Source: Molanna angustata
Lineage: Eukaryota; Arthropoda; Insecta; Trichoptera; Molannidae
Assembly: GCA_963576475.1 (NCBI GenBank)
Contig: OY754972.1
Span: 8,819,562 to 8,883,561 of the forward strand
Direction: 5' to 3'
DNA length: 64,000 nt
Below, piece after piece: positions 1-10,416 of the stretch (its first letter is position 1; every line of letters begins with the position of its first letter). Under the pieces are notes generated by a model. That model made no database searches, had not been told where the DNA came from, and was given only the letters and a program-made list of their open reading frames with translations. Both the position numbers and the translations under genes were made by a program.

Positions 1-524
1 TATTCAATTTTTTAAATATAGTTTTAACTGCATGAGGATATTTTATCAAGTTTATCCATACCACTTGGAAGAGCGTTGAGTGTTTACATGTTCATAAAGA
101 ATCTTAGTATTGCGTACTTTCTTTCAATAGATAATAAGTAAAAATAATACGCATAAACATATTGTGAAATCGTGACACTATACCTAGAAATAAATTGCAA
201 CTTAATTTGGTAGAAGAAAAACCTACCTTCAAATCAATGATTGTTGAATCCATTCCAAGTGTCATATAAATATTATTTAATAATGGAATTCATGTAATTT
301 AATTTGACATTGATTACCAAATATTGTGCTATTGACGTTGCTAGGCACTGGCAGAAGATTATTTAACTGCGTTGCTGACACGATAGGAGAATAAGACGAA
401 GTTGACAATAATATTGGTAGATATGTGTGATTTTTATATAAAAATATTTGATATACATAATATGAGATTACAATTTTTATATAGAAATGTATGAGCTTTG
501 CGTTTCAAAATTAAAAATCTAACA
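1..524. other. AT-rich noncoding, nothing recognised
   Basis: No ORF with recognisable protein character, no tandem repeat and no RNA-like fold was seen. The only ORF here, on the minus strand, is low complexity. Confidence 0.6.
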
Positions 525-835
525 TTTTTGGTATGCGGCCTCTGCGCTATATCGGTTAGGTCACCGCAGAAAGAGGGTTTGACATATCTTCGGGAGGATA
601 ATGAAGGATGCTCCGAGTCCAAAACTGGTAAGTGAAGGAGATTGGGGTGGTCGCTGGAAGCTTCGGAAGAGGGAGAGATTCAGCACAGCAAGAAGCGACG
701 TTTCCCCATACTATGCTCTCAGACCGACCGACCTCCCAGATGTCTCCTCAGCCACCCTCGACCCCACCCCAAAACCCTTTACTTTGCATGTGTGTAATAT
801 CTGACGCGGTGGGTGGATGTTAGCCCGACGTTTCT
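525..835 (+). other. GC-richer patch with a small ORF and a donor-like site
   Basis: The base composition rises clearly above the flanks. A 67-codon ORF runs from 601 to 804, and a consensus-like 5' splice donor GTAAGT lies at 628-633, 27 bases after its ATG. A second ORF in another frame overlaps it (632-823). Neither protein is recognised and codon use is not convincing. It could be the edge of a host exon or an old repeat; the donor match alone is weak evidence. Confidence 0.25.
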
Positions 836-2057
836 GGAAAATCATATTATGGGAAAAATGAGATACAATATTTTTAGGTTATTGAAGCTTTTATTAGGCT
901 TCTCATTAAGTTAAACATGTTGATATAAAATTTAGCCTGTAGGGGCATTAATGTAGCCTGTCGCTATATATTGAAGCTATTAATTAAAATATTTTAAACT
1001 TTAATTAAGTAGCAGTGAAGGATTTCACAGTAATAGAAAGAAATGGAATGGCTCGGTTACTAATATATGTGTGTATTTACAATTCATGATTAAATAAATG
1101 TGTATACCACAATATCACCTTTCACATTAATTAAATAACAATTGCAAATTCAGCAATTTGATGATAGTAACTACGATGATATGTCGTGCGCTGTCTGGCC
1201 TTTTATACCATCAGTGAGGTAGTTACATGAGTACATGCCGGGTCAGTGTCCATGGTGGTTCTCGAATGTTCCTCCCTAGATAAGTACCTGTTGAAATTTG
1301 TATTGTTGTAGATATTCTAGTAGGTTACTAACCTCATCCTAATGCATATTGCATGATAACTAAATGTAATTGCGACAGATGTACATATCTATTCTCCGCA
1401 AAAAAAAACACGCACACTCCATCGCACCGATTTTGTCTTTAGAGTAGGAACAGAAAAACGAAAAAAAAACGAAAGTCGAACTAAACACCTTTATTGATAT
1501 TTATACAATGAACATCAACACATTGCCTTATACAGAGTAGGTATATTTCAGATGCCCTAAGAAAGAAACGGTTACTACTCATTCGTTGTTTCTACTAAGT
1601 AAATCGTTGTGACTAAAATTTCACTGCACCCTTTTCTTTAACTTCACTTGTTTATCTGTTGGTATTGGAATTTTGAAATCGATTTTCAACACATACAAGG
1701 TCGTACATGTACATGCTCTACTTTTATTTTAAATTTAAAGCAAAATTGATAAAGTGGCTATCTTATAAAGAAAGTTGCCATGGTTAGTGTAGCACATTGT
1801 TTTACCAAAATTTGTGGATCTTTTACTTAAACAGTATTTTATTTATCTCTAAACTAAGCATGCATGGTTTTAATTGCACCTGTGACTACCCAGCATGATT
1901 ATTCAGAATTACGTAACAAAAATTAAATCTGAGAAAATTGAAAATTTGTAGCGACAGGACCTAAAAAAGTGGTCCAGGGTGTCGAGTTTCATGGTTTTTA
2001 AAAAAATATTCTGTTGCAAAAACTAAGAGACATGATTTTTTTCCATATTTTTTTTAT
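836..2057. other. AT-rich noncoding, nothing recognised
   Basis: Short A-runs occur near 1400 and 1465. No coding signal, tandem repeat or inverted repeat that I can support. Confidence 0.5.
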
Positions 2058-2182
2058 AAACTGTCATAAACTAGCGTAGGTACATCCAGTACCTACTCAG
2101 TTTATCTTTGACTTTTGGGACATCCTGTATAGATATTTTTTTCTTAATCCTAGTTGATTATAGAGTTCTATCATGACAGTTT
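2058..2182. mobile_element. MITE-like unit, copy 1 of a tandem pair
   Basis: A 125-bp unit begins with AAACTGTCAT and ends with its exact reverse complement ATGACAGTTT. It contains GGGACATCCTGTATA, a word like one common in insect repeats. A second copy follows after 36 bp. The 10-bp terminal inverted repeats suggest a short nonautonomous DNA element; no target duplication was identified. Confidence 0.6.
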
Positions 2183-2218
2183 CAAACAAAGAAAAAAAAT
2201 TCCATACCTTTTTTTTAT

Positions 2219-2340
2219 AAACTGTCATAACCTAGTCTACATCCAGTACCTACTCAGCTTATCTTTGACTTTTGGGACACCCTGTACATATTTTTTTTTT
2301 CATAATTCTAGTTGATTATAGAGTTCTATAATGACAGTTT
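2219..2340. mobile_element. MITE-like unit, copy 2 of a tandem pair
   Basis: This 122-bp copy has the same AAACTGTCAT/ATGACAGTTT ends and the same internal order as the unit at 2058, including GGGACACCCTGTACAT. The T-rich spacer before each unit is also alike, so the duplicated period is about 159-160 bp. Confidence 0.6.
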
Positions 2341-2731
2341 CAAATACAGAAAAAAAAATAGTAAAGTTACCATTATTCAAAATGAATAATCCGCAGATAT
2401 ATAAATAACGATTGATATCTATGATGTTTAAAAATCCTTTTTGAACAATAATGTTATCAATTGATTAGAAAATATATTTTAAACTAATATTTTATACTTT
2501 TTCAAATCAATTTATGTTTTTATATTCAATAATATTTTAAAAGAGAAATTCAATACCTATTGGTAAAATTATTTCATTGGTAACGGAACGTCCACTGACA
2601 CGGAGAGATTGGGGTGGGAGACGTATTCAACTTATGGATGCTTTAATTGGTCATCATCTTGTACGTAGCTTGAAATCTCGGTTACTAAGCAGTTGCATTT
2701 CGTAGAAGGTGGATCTCGCCATCTCAATCCT
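2341..2731. other. AT-rich noncoding, nothing recognised
   Basis: A somewhat less AT-rich stretch at 2580-2640 contains no ORF of note. Nothing else is supported. Confidence 0.4.
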
Positions 2732-2889
2732 GGGGGGCAAGTTTGGTCCAACCGAAATCAAAAACCCTCGTGATTATATGGAGTTCTATGACATCTAAAG
2801 ATATTAAAGAACTCTATATAATAATTATATCCATGATGTGGGTAATCGTGAGGGTTTTGATTTCACCGGTTGGACCAGACTTGCCCCCC
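2732..2889. mobile_element. Fold-back (hairpin) element, about 158 bp
   Basis: The left arm 2732-2776 starts GGGGGGCAAGTTTGGTCC. The right arm 2843-2889 ends in its near-perfect reverse complement. The loop also pairs internally: GAGTTCT near 2781 with AGAACTC near 2808. The whole segment is therefore close to a full palindrome. It resembles a hairpin MITE, with no clear target duplication. Confidence 0.65.
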
Positions 2890-4055
2890 TGACCTATATA
2901 TCTATTATCTGTGCATACAACAATAAAGACGTGATGTCTATACATTGTCAAATGATTTCAGTACATTTACAATTAATGACAATAGATTTTTTTAACCTTT
3001 TCGACTTTTGTAAACACATTGTATTTTTATTCCCAATTCTTAGACCCGATGTCAAAGGGTAACTTTCTTGTGAGATCTTGTTAGAATGAGTACCTACATA
3101 CCTTATACAAGATGGTAAATTTTACCCGTAAACGCAATTCAAAGCATTTCCGTAGGATCTGATTCAATGAGGTAAAATAAAATGACTAATTTTGAACAGA
3201 AACGAATACTTAAAGGTTCCTGTATTTCATATAATGTTCAAGTTGGTTTCAATTGGATATTTTCCAAATACTTTTGAAATAGAAGCTACGTATATAAGAG
3301 TCAGAGAGTCTCAATTCTCACATATTTATAGGTTAATTAGTATCAAATTGGCACGTGCAAATATTTTCATTACATACTACAAAATATTTTAACCGCAAAT
3401 AGTTTTCAACAGCAGTAAACTGTAAATACATATCTGCAAACGTTTACATCACAAAATGGTTACAATTGTGCCATATTTAGCACATTATTATACACCAATA
3501 CATCGAATTCAGAACATGGGAAATATATATGCACAGTCATTTGATTTTTAAAACACTTCCTTTCATAAATTTAAAAACGAACTAACATCAATGCTTTATA
3601 AAAAACAGTCAATCGCTGCTAACAATGTAATCTCGTTTTTTGTTATTTATTTTGTTTTATTATTTAGTTTTCATTTTCCTAAGTATGTACCCATCTTTTG
3701 TTTTTATAGTTCATTTATATTTTTTTACATTATTATTATTTTTTTTATCAAATTTTTGTTGTTTTATTGTATAGTTTTTATTTTTTTTATGATAATTATT
3801 ATTTTTTTCAAAGTGCGTATATTGTTTTTGTATATTTTAATGATTTTTATATCTCAATATCTTTTATTTTAAAAAACCTGAGTACCTATATCTTTTATAT
3901 TAAATTGCATTTTTTTCCACTTAATTAATATTATTATTTTTTTATTTACTATTTTTGTAATAGTACCTTTTTTTCTTTTTAAATGTGTTTATGATATTTT
4001 TATTTTTTTCTTTTGTAATTCAATGCTGTGTACTTCATTATTGTTCATGTGTGTA
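2890..4055 (+). other. AT-rich noncoding, perhaps LINE 3' untranslated region
   Basis: The stretch 3591-3990 is extremely T-rich on the plus strand and gives only hydrophobic, low-complexity ORFs. Because it leads into the AAAT tail at 4077, part of it may be the 3' UTR of a degenerate LINE. No reverse-transcriptase motif was found. Confidence 0.35.
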
Positions 4056-4096
4056 AAAGGCAATTTGCCGTAAATAAATAAATAAATAAATAAATA
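4056..4096 (+). repeat. LINE/SINE 3' terminus with AAAT tail
   Basis: A short hairpin, GGCAA-T-TTGCC, at about 4060 is followed directly by about five AAAT units. Small hairpin plus AAAT tail recurs in this window (14338, 24050) and marks the 3' end of a retroelement. Confidence 0.55.
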
Positions 4097-4338
4097 TTAT
4101 AATCCCAATAAAAAAAATATTAAAATCGACATTTATTAAGTAAATACTTCAATAATGAAGCGCTCCTATTATTTATTCTTTATACACAAAAATTGAGAAC
4201 CTCGACATATTATCAAACAAGCTAACATACAGATACCTATAACGAAATCAAAATTTTGACAAAGCCATCTTCAATTCTTAAGAGTTAAGGTTTTCAATTT
4301 ACTCCCATTGGAGTTGATAATAATATAATAATTTAAAT

Positions 4339-4425
4339 TTTTTTTTTTTTATTTAATCCAACAGAATATCATATAAATAATATAACCAAAGATCCCACTA
4401 ACCATACTAGGTTATCAGTGGGTTT
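4339..4425 (-). mobile_element. LINE 3' end, minus strand
   Basis: A T-run at 4339-4352 is the poly(A) tail of a minus-strand insertion. At 4394-4422 lies a stem-loop: CCCACT pairs with AGTGGG and AACC with GGTT. The arrangement, a hairpin tens of bases before the tail, matches other LINE ends here, though the sequence differs. Confidence 0.5.
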
Positions 4426-4599
4426 CTACATAAACAAAATAACAAATTAATCAACTAACAATGTAAAAAGGAAACAATGTAAAAATGTAAAACAATGTAA
4501 AAATAGAGATATAAATGAAACCAACATAATTCACTACGCACAACCTGAAAATCTCTACCACAGCTTGGTTCCATCCATCATTTCCACTACAATTATATG

Positions 4600-4895
4600 G
4601 GCTAAAATAAATGAGAGTTCACGGTAAATTTTCTGATTATATTTCTATTCTTTTTCTTTCCTGTTTATGTTTAATTATCTCTGTTAATTATTTTGCATTC
4701 AAAAACATGTATTCACAGGGCAAATTGAAACAGTACTGCCTCAGAACAGACTTGTCTAGTGAGGCAGTAAATTTCCGAATAGGAACAATTGTACATACTA
4801 TGTTTATGATAAGTATTTTTAAAATATAGTTATTTTTTATTGTATATATATGTGTAAAAATGGAAATAAATAATTTCATTTCATTTCATTTCATA
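4600..4895 (+). mobile_element. LINE 3' UTR with stem-loop and ATTTC tail
   Basis: The stem TACTGCCTCA pairs exactly with TGAGGCAGTA (about 4736-4773). The segment ends in four ATTTC repeats at about 4873-4893. Related 3' ends occur at 16190 (+) and 11309 (-). The ORFs on both strands here look like noncoding shadows. Confidence 0.6.
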
Positions 4896-5968
4896 TACAT
4901 TTATATAAATATGGAGCACTGTAAAATGATATGTGTTATAACCAGATTTAATACAAAATATATAAGTCGAAGGTACTATTATAAAAATAAAAATAAGTTA
5001 AGTTTATTGGCACTATTTGTTTAAAATATTTTTTTTTGCATACTTGTTTGGTTTTGTAATATGACTTCAATCCAATTTTGTCCGATGGCAAATTGTTAAA
5101 TATAGTTGGAAAGAAAATTGTAACATTGGCATAGAAAATTGTTTCGTCATATTATTTCAAGATATAACAATGTAAACATGCAGATTAAAATCATATTTGA
5201 TTCATGATAGATGAAAGTTGTCTTAAAACACCGCTAAACTATCTTGGACAGGCGTGCAAGCATTGTTTAATATTTATATGAGAGCTTCACAGTCGTTGAC
5301 CAACTGATCTGCTACACAGCGTTTATTAGTAACGTTTTTGCCTAAACGGGTGTTTAACGGTCGTGGAACTTATACAACACTTATTTGTAAGACTGTGAAT
5401 ACTTAGTGTATTTCCTGATATGCAATTATTCTCTATGTAAGTAGTTGTATGTCTAAGTAAAATAATAACAAGTAGATTCACACGACACACATATACAACA
5501 GTGATGTAATTCGTCTCAGCCGAGGCCTTTTTCACTAAAAGGATTTAGGATGAAATTTGTCCGGCGAAATATCCAATTTTCTCCTTGTTTATTTTGCATA
5601 TCGACAGCGTAAAAGATGGGCGACGCTGGAAAGGAAGTTTGCTTTTAGGATAAGTCAAAGTAGAGAAGAAATTGGTTTCTGCAAAATATTCTGTGCAGTG
5701 GATCTTTACAACGTTTTACAAACACATAACGTGGATGGGGAATTAAGTCAAATTATGATTGTTGGGTGCGAGATTATGGCTGAGGATTGAAATAAACGAT
5801 AATATTGACTTTTTACTAAAGCAAAATAAACTACAAATCCATTTCTGCCTCTAAATTGCGCAAAGATTGAAAATCAAAATAATGATTAAAAATTATCTGA
5901 CTATTCAACTTTGAAACTATTTCATAATTTTCAAGTAGGTACCGTCTTTTAAAATATGTATAAAAAAT
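4896..5968. other. AT-rich noncoding, nothing recognised
   Basis: A 77-codon ORF at 5557-5790 is slightly more GC-rich but matches nothing I recognise and has no clear start context. I saw no repeats or folds. Confidence 0.4.
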
Positions 5969-6695
5969 ATGCTATTTCGAATACATAAAGACATAGGAAA
6001 GTCACGCTATGCCTTTGTACTTACAATGACAAAATACAATGGGTCAATCGTGCACCCATCAATTGGCATCAATTTAACACATACAAGTTTTGCACAAAAC
6101 TACTACACGTACCATGGGGTGGTGTGGTTCAACCAACTCGAAACAGATCTGAGACTGGCAACTGAATTTAACAATTTCAATAGAAAAATAAATCTATTTA
6201 TTTCATTTTGTATGGCAATAAACATGTTAGATAATGTGGGTATACCTACTGTATTTTTTCGAATTGTGTCGACCTGATTGTTTACCTACCTGTTTTATTA
6301 TTTAACTTTTTTTGATAAAGAAATTATTACTTGCACATTTTTACGTTCTTTTTTGTTTAGTTTTAAAGATATGTAATATTCCTTAGAGTGGGACAAGCAT
6401 TGCGGTGGATTTGTTTTCAATGTTTGTCACCAACCACAATGTTTGTCTTACTAAGGATAAGTGGCTATATCACTCGATATCGGGTGGAACGCCAAAAATT
6501 AATTAAAAATAAAAAACCTGTAGGTAGGTAAATATAAATTTTTGTTTCATTGTTTTAAATGTACCTTTAACACACAAGTGCTTGCACTCTGGTAAAGGGC
6601 TATATGTTTTTTTTTTGCATTGTGAATATTTTTGTATATTGTGATTGTATTTTTTTAAATATGTGTTGTTTTATAAATCGAATAAAATAAAAGAA
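5969..6695 (+). mobile_element. LINE fragment, C-terminal RT region plus 3' UTR
   Basis: The 102-codon ORF at 5969-6277 carries IHKDIGKSRYAFV, HTSFAQNYYTYHGVVWFNQL and LRLATEFNNF. The same blocks recur on the minus strand at 29302-29508, so this is a repeated coding unit and not a host gene. It looks like the C-terminal end of a non-LTR reverse-transcriptase ORF. At 6563-6600 a stem-loop (CCTTTA/TAAAGG outer, AGTGC/GCACT inner) lies about 100 bases before the A-rich tail at about 6690. The copy is 5'-truncated. Confidence 0.7.
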
Positions 6696-6738
6696 AAAAA
6701 ATACTTATTAAATCATTATACACAATCAGTGTGACTAA

Positions 6739-7525
6739 TAATCTTTGAGAATCTCCAAACCCTTTAAATTAGAAACTACACTTAAAACTCTGTATTACGC
6801 GTATGTCAGGAGTGTACTGGAATATTCATCAGTAGTATGGAATCCTTTTCTTATTACATACATCAATAGAATTGAAGGAGTACAGAATAAATTCCTCAAA
6901 CATTTGGATTATCGTGATAAACTTAATTTCCCCAACTACCGCCAATCTGCTATACATCATAATATTTGTAACTTAGAAAATAGACGAACAATTATAGACA
7001 TGATTTACTTGCATAAAATTATCCACAACCGTGTAGACTCACCTTACCTACTATCTAAATTAAATTTTTACTGCCCATCACGCAATTTCAGATCTCAGTT
7101 TTTGTTCTATGTCGACCGTCGATTCACAAATTATTCACAAAACAATTATATTAGGCGGAGTTGCTCCAATTACAATACATACTTTAGACAATTCGATATA
7201 ATACATAAATCACAAGCAGACTTCAAATCATACATTTTACAATTATTCAGTAAATAGTACCTATACCTAAATTTATAACCTACTTTCATCATAATTTGTC
7301 TCGCTTACACTTACACTTTCACCCTTTAATTTTAATTTAATATTATTTTTTTCTGTAAAAATATGATTTAATATATATTACCTACTATATGTGAAAACAT
7401 TTAATTGAGATGCAATGTATCATCCATATTTATTATAACTATTGTATATTCTTTTACCATTGTATCTTGTTTGTTTTCCCGAAATAAATAAATAAAAATA
7501 AATAAAATAAAAATAATAAAAATAG
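6739..7525 (+). mobile_element. Jockey-type LINE, 5'-truncated
   Basis: An open frame from about 6742 to 7257 (170 residues) carries the region after the RT palm. TLYYAYVRSVLEYSSVVWNP is the usual thumb motif, followed by INRIEGVQNKFLKHL, then leucine-rich C-terminal sequence ending ...ADFKSYILQLFSK. A stop at 6739 shows the 5' truncation. The 3' UTR ends in AAAT-type repeats at about 7485-7525. The downstream frame is unusually clean, so the copy may be fairly young. Confidence 0.85.
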
Positions 7526-7699
7526 ATAGGTATATACCGTGTAGCTTGATTGTAGGTATATAAAAACAATTCATTTTACTGTACTGAATTTACTTGAAAG
7601 CTGGTTGTAAGAGATCTCCTTATAATATTACCTACATATATCATAATACCCTTGATTGTATATAAAAAAACGAGGATATAAAAAATGTTGGATAAAGAA

Positions 7700-7980
7700 G
7701 GATATTTTGAGTCAAATGAAAGTGAATATCCTGAGGTGGTTCGGGTATATTGAATGAATGAACGATGGACGGTTGACCAAAAAAATAAACATGAATAGCA
7801 GGGGTCCCCCCAGAAAGGGATGGCATGACCGTAATATGAATGATATTTTAAAACAAGGAAATATAAAAGCTTGAACAATTGACATGTATGAGACGATTCA
7901 TGGATGTAAAGGACGCCAGGAATGTGTGCAAAAATAGAGGAGTATGGCGCTCTGCTTATGATCGTATGTATGCATATAAA
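7700..7980 (+). mobile_element. RTE-like LINE 3' end (family A)
   Basis: In broken frames the sequence gives the C-terminal LINE pattern LRWF...SRGPPRKGWHD, an NDIL block, and a block ending in a GVWRSA-like word. It then ends in a GTATGTATG tail. It is the same family as 12515 (+), 24168 (-) and 62612 (-), but more decayed: there is an in-frame stop near 7870. Confidence 0.75.
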
Positions 7981-8124
7981 TGAATTAATATTACACAGTA
8001 GTTGGGAGTTATGCTAGCTCTTTTATGTACAGTGTCAGCAAGGTTTTACAGTTCTCTAATGATCTATGTGTTTTCTTCAGAGTTATCCAGTAAGCAAAAC
8101 GGGTGGTAGTGGAAGTGAAAGAAC

Positions 8125-8140
8125 AGGCGAATGTGGAGAG
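8125..8140 (+). repeat. Left copy of 16-bp direct repeat
   Basis: AGGCGAATGTGGAGAG is identical to 8638-8653. It is a possible target-site duplication around the GC-rich insert. Confidence 0.8.
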
Positions 8141-8637
8141 GGAGATCGCGATCCACTTCCACGCCGGCGACGTTATAGAGCCCATTGGCCCTGTTCGCCA
8201 CCGGACGCAGCCGCAACATCGGACAAACACAAAATATCCACCATCCATCGAGTTCAACCACTGCCCCCGAGAATCCAACCTCAAACGGCGGGGCAACCGC
8301 TCAAGATCGGCAGCCGGGGCAAGCCCCTAGCACAACCGCTCGAACGGAAGGGCTTGCCCCCGCACCCCTCGGTCAACGTGTTGGCGTCCGAAAGCTTGGC
8401 GGGCTAACACCGGGAGCATCCGACGCAATCATCACCTGTCATATTTGACGTCACAGATGTCAACACAGGATGTCTGACCCGACGTCTGCGCCGGCGGTGT
8501 GCCCGGACCAAACAACATTCGCCACAGTTGACGAGTCACTGCCGAGCGAGACTAGAGGCGTCCGTCCTGCTCTTCTCTAAGTACAGAATTGACGAGGGCA
8601 CAACAGCGTCGGCCGCCCACCCCCGCCTTTACTGCCT

Positions 8638-8653
8638 AGGCGAATGTGGAGAG
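8638..8653 (+). repeat. Right copy of 16-bp direct repeat
   Basis: Exact copy of 8125-8140, followed by TAAAAAGCAATAAAAAC, which contains a polyadenylation signal. Confidence 0.8.
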
Positions 8654-8680
8654 TAAAAAGCAATAAAAACATTTTTGGAA

Positions 8681-9095
8681 TGATGTATTGGGCTACACAG
8701 TCTTATGAAGACGCGGGTCTATACTAAATGTATAGCAGCCAACCAACCCTACCCGCGTATATTCTATGTAAGTTTCACTCGGTATGGCAGCAGCGTTATT
8801 ATATCAGCGTATTCAGTCAATATTAACTCTGGAATTTCATTTTATTTTGCATATATTAGAGACCGCTTTATATTGTGTAACATTACTTTATTACCTACCA
8901 TTCTTCGTGCATCGTCAAACTGCTTCTCAAATTATATACTTAATTTGCCACATATTATTTATTATTTTTAGAGATTCCATACGTCCCTCCAGCTATTGCT
9001 TAATATTTTACCTAATTAATTGTTCCTCCTACTAAAAAGAGCCTTAAAAATATTCAAAACATAATTTGTAATTTAATATACCTTTGTTAATACTA
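8681..9095. other. AT-rich noncoding, nothing recognised
   Basis: Two overlapping plus-strand ORFs (8705-8971 and 8784-9035) are hydrophobic and low in complexity. I do not accept them as genes. Confidence 0.4.
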
Positions 9096-9590
9096 TTATA
9101 AACTGTTGGTTCTTTCTTCTACTCTATGCACACGCCTCACTACGGTCCATTCCCGAATGTTACGGAGCCAGGATAGCTGCTTCCTACCGACCCCTCTACG
9201 GCCCTCAATCTTCCCTTTTATGATCAACTGTGAGATCGAGTATTTTTCGCCTCTCATTATGTGACCAAAATATGAAGTCTTACGGATCTTGACTGTCGTG
9301 ATCAACTGTCTGTCAGTATTATCTCTACGCAAGACCTCAACGTTGCTCACCATGTCGGTCCAGGATATCCTTAGCATTCTACGATGAATCCACATTTCGA
9401 ACGTTTCCAGGCGGTTTATGTTACCAACCTTGAGGGTCCATGCCTCAACACCGTAAAGCAGGACCGACCATACATAGCATTTGATCATCCTTTGGCGTAG
9501 TTTCAGATTGATGTCGTCGTTACAGAGGAGATTTCTCATTTTATTAAAAGAATTGGTTCTATATATTAATAAAATAAAATAAAATTCGTC
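9096..9590 (-). mobile_element. LINE fragment, C-terminal ORF (family B)
   Basis: The minus-strand frame reads, in order, MIKCYVWSVLLYGVEAWTL, LETFEMWIHRRMLRISW, VEVLRR, SYFGHIMRGEKYSISQLI and KGKIEGRRGVGRKQLSWLRN. This is the usual order after the RT domain in insect endonuclease/reverse-transcriptase LINEs. It ends near 9096 without a visible poly(A). Its annotated N-terminus (residues 1-35) comes from a different repeat (9590-9715), so the true LINE sequence starts around INSFNKMRNLL. Confidence 0.85.
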
Positions 9591-9715
9591 TAAGTCTCTA
9601 TTGAGATGCAAAAAAAATGTCGAAAATATATTATTGACTCCCAACAGGGAAAAATCCAATGTTAGCGTATATGCAACTGTTAAAATATTCGATTAAAATT
9701 AAAATTTTCAACCTA
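9590..9715 (-). repeat. Interspersed repeat H, end fragment
   Basis: It contains CTCTATTGAGATGC, GACTCCCAACAGGGAAAAAT and CATATGC-like words, which recur at 28395-28500 and 57750-57850. The LINE at 9096 joins it directly, so one element inserted into or beside the other. Confidence 0.6.
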
Positions 9716-9850
9716 TACCAATATATGCCAATTGTTTTTAACCTCACTACCCCAATACATAGTGGGCAGTTATGAATTTACAATATTTAAGGTTATTTTT
9801 TTATTGCAGATTATCAACTAGTATCATACTGAGATTGTATTCTGAAAGTT

Positions 9851-9895
9851 TCATCACAATGTATCTGTGTGTGTGTGTGCTGTGTGTGATGTACA
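9851..9895 (+). repeat. GT microsatellite
   Basis: An imperfect (GT)n run around 9863-9890. Confidence 0.8.
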
Positions 9896-9904
9896 TATCT
9901 AATC

Positions 9905-10165
9905 ATAAATCATAATCATACCGTCACGGCATATCCCACAATGTGGGGTAACTAGCGACAGGTGTGTGGGTGTGTATATCATTATAAAAGTAAGTACGAC
10001 ACATGCGTGTGTGCCCACGCACTAGTCTCGTCTCACCTTAAAAGGCACATTCAGAATGGTCGGTGAACCATATTACTGAACTATTTATGATGTTATTGTT
10101 ACCCGGTTCTTACGAGACACCCGAAAACGATAATAATAGAAAAAAAGTGGAAGCACTTTTCTCCA
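9905..10165 (-). repeat. Interspersed repeat X (SINE-like), copy 1
   Basis: On the minus strand the unit ends ...CCACATTGTGGGATATGC followed by CGTGACGGTATG. Other copies lie at 26150, 28052, 42410 and 42965. Shared internal words are CGACAGGTGTG (the site before the end), ATTCAGAATGGTCGGTGAAC and GACACCCGAAAACGAT. Its last ~12 bases resemble the 3' end of the family A LINE, suggesting a LINE-dependent SINE. Confidence 0.55.
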
Positions 10166-10267
10166 TAAACCATAGTACTTTACTGAATAAGGGCTAAATA
10201 AAAATTTGCTACTCTCCCATCAACATGTTACCTACCACGAAGGCAGATCATGTCGATTGTTCACAAA

Positions 10268-10345
10268 TCCAGAATGTAAAGCTGTGTCACCACCGGGAAT
10301 CGAATTCGGGGCTCAATTGTCAGATATTATACTGAGTCACGTAAG
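10268..10345 (-). mobile_element. tRNA-derived SINE S1, head fragment
   Basis: Read on the minus strand it matches the SINE head at 35345: a CTCAGT A-box remnant, ATATCTGAC, then a B-box ending GATTCCCGGTGGTGACACAG. The A-box is degenerate. It is not a functional tRNA. Confidence 0.65.
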
Positions 10346-10416
10346 AAGACAATTGTGATATATTACAGCCGTGTAAATAATTACTAAGATTTCTGAAGAT
10401 CTGATTTCTGATATAT

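Larger units (their letters stand above)
8080..8680 (+). other. GC-rich island, unresolved; insert with 16-bp direct repeat
   Basis: The segment 8141-8637 is far more GC-rich than anything around it. It is flanked by an exact 16-bp direct repeat, AGGCGAATGTGGAGAG, at 8125-8140 and 8638-8653. Just upstream is an acceptor-like TGTGTTTTCTTCAG ending at 8079, and AATAAA lies at 8662-8667. Overlapping ORFs (8066-8407, 8103-8330, 8185-8448) give Arg/Pro-rich proteins. The 8103 frame contains EIAIHFHAGDVIEPIGPV and PPSIEFNHCPRES, which look protein-like but are not recognised. It may be a retroelement piece with its target duplication, or a terminal exon. Confidence 0.4.

Noticed and set aside
601..804. 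Small host gene with splice donor GTAAGT
   Set aside because: Only a six-base donor match supports it; no acceptor, homology or codon bias was seen. Kept as a low-confidence note.
3591..3872. 93-residue hydrophobic protein
   Set aside because: It arises from a T-rich low-complexity tract; residues are nearly all Phe, Ile, Leu and Tyr.
6745..7257. Host protein-coding gene
   Set aside because: The clean 170-residue frame carries LINE reverse-transcriptase C-terminal motifs and ends in a LINE-type tail.
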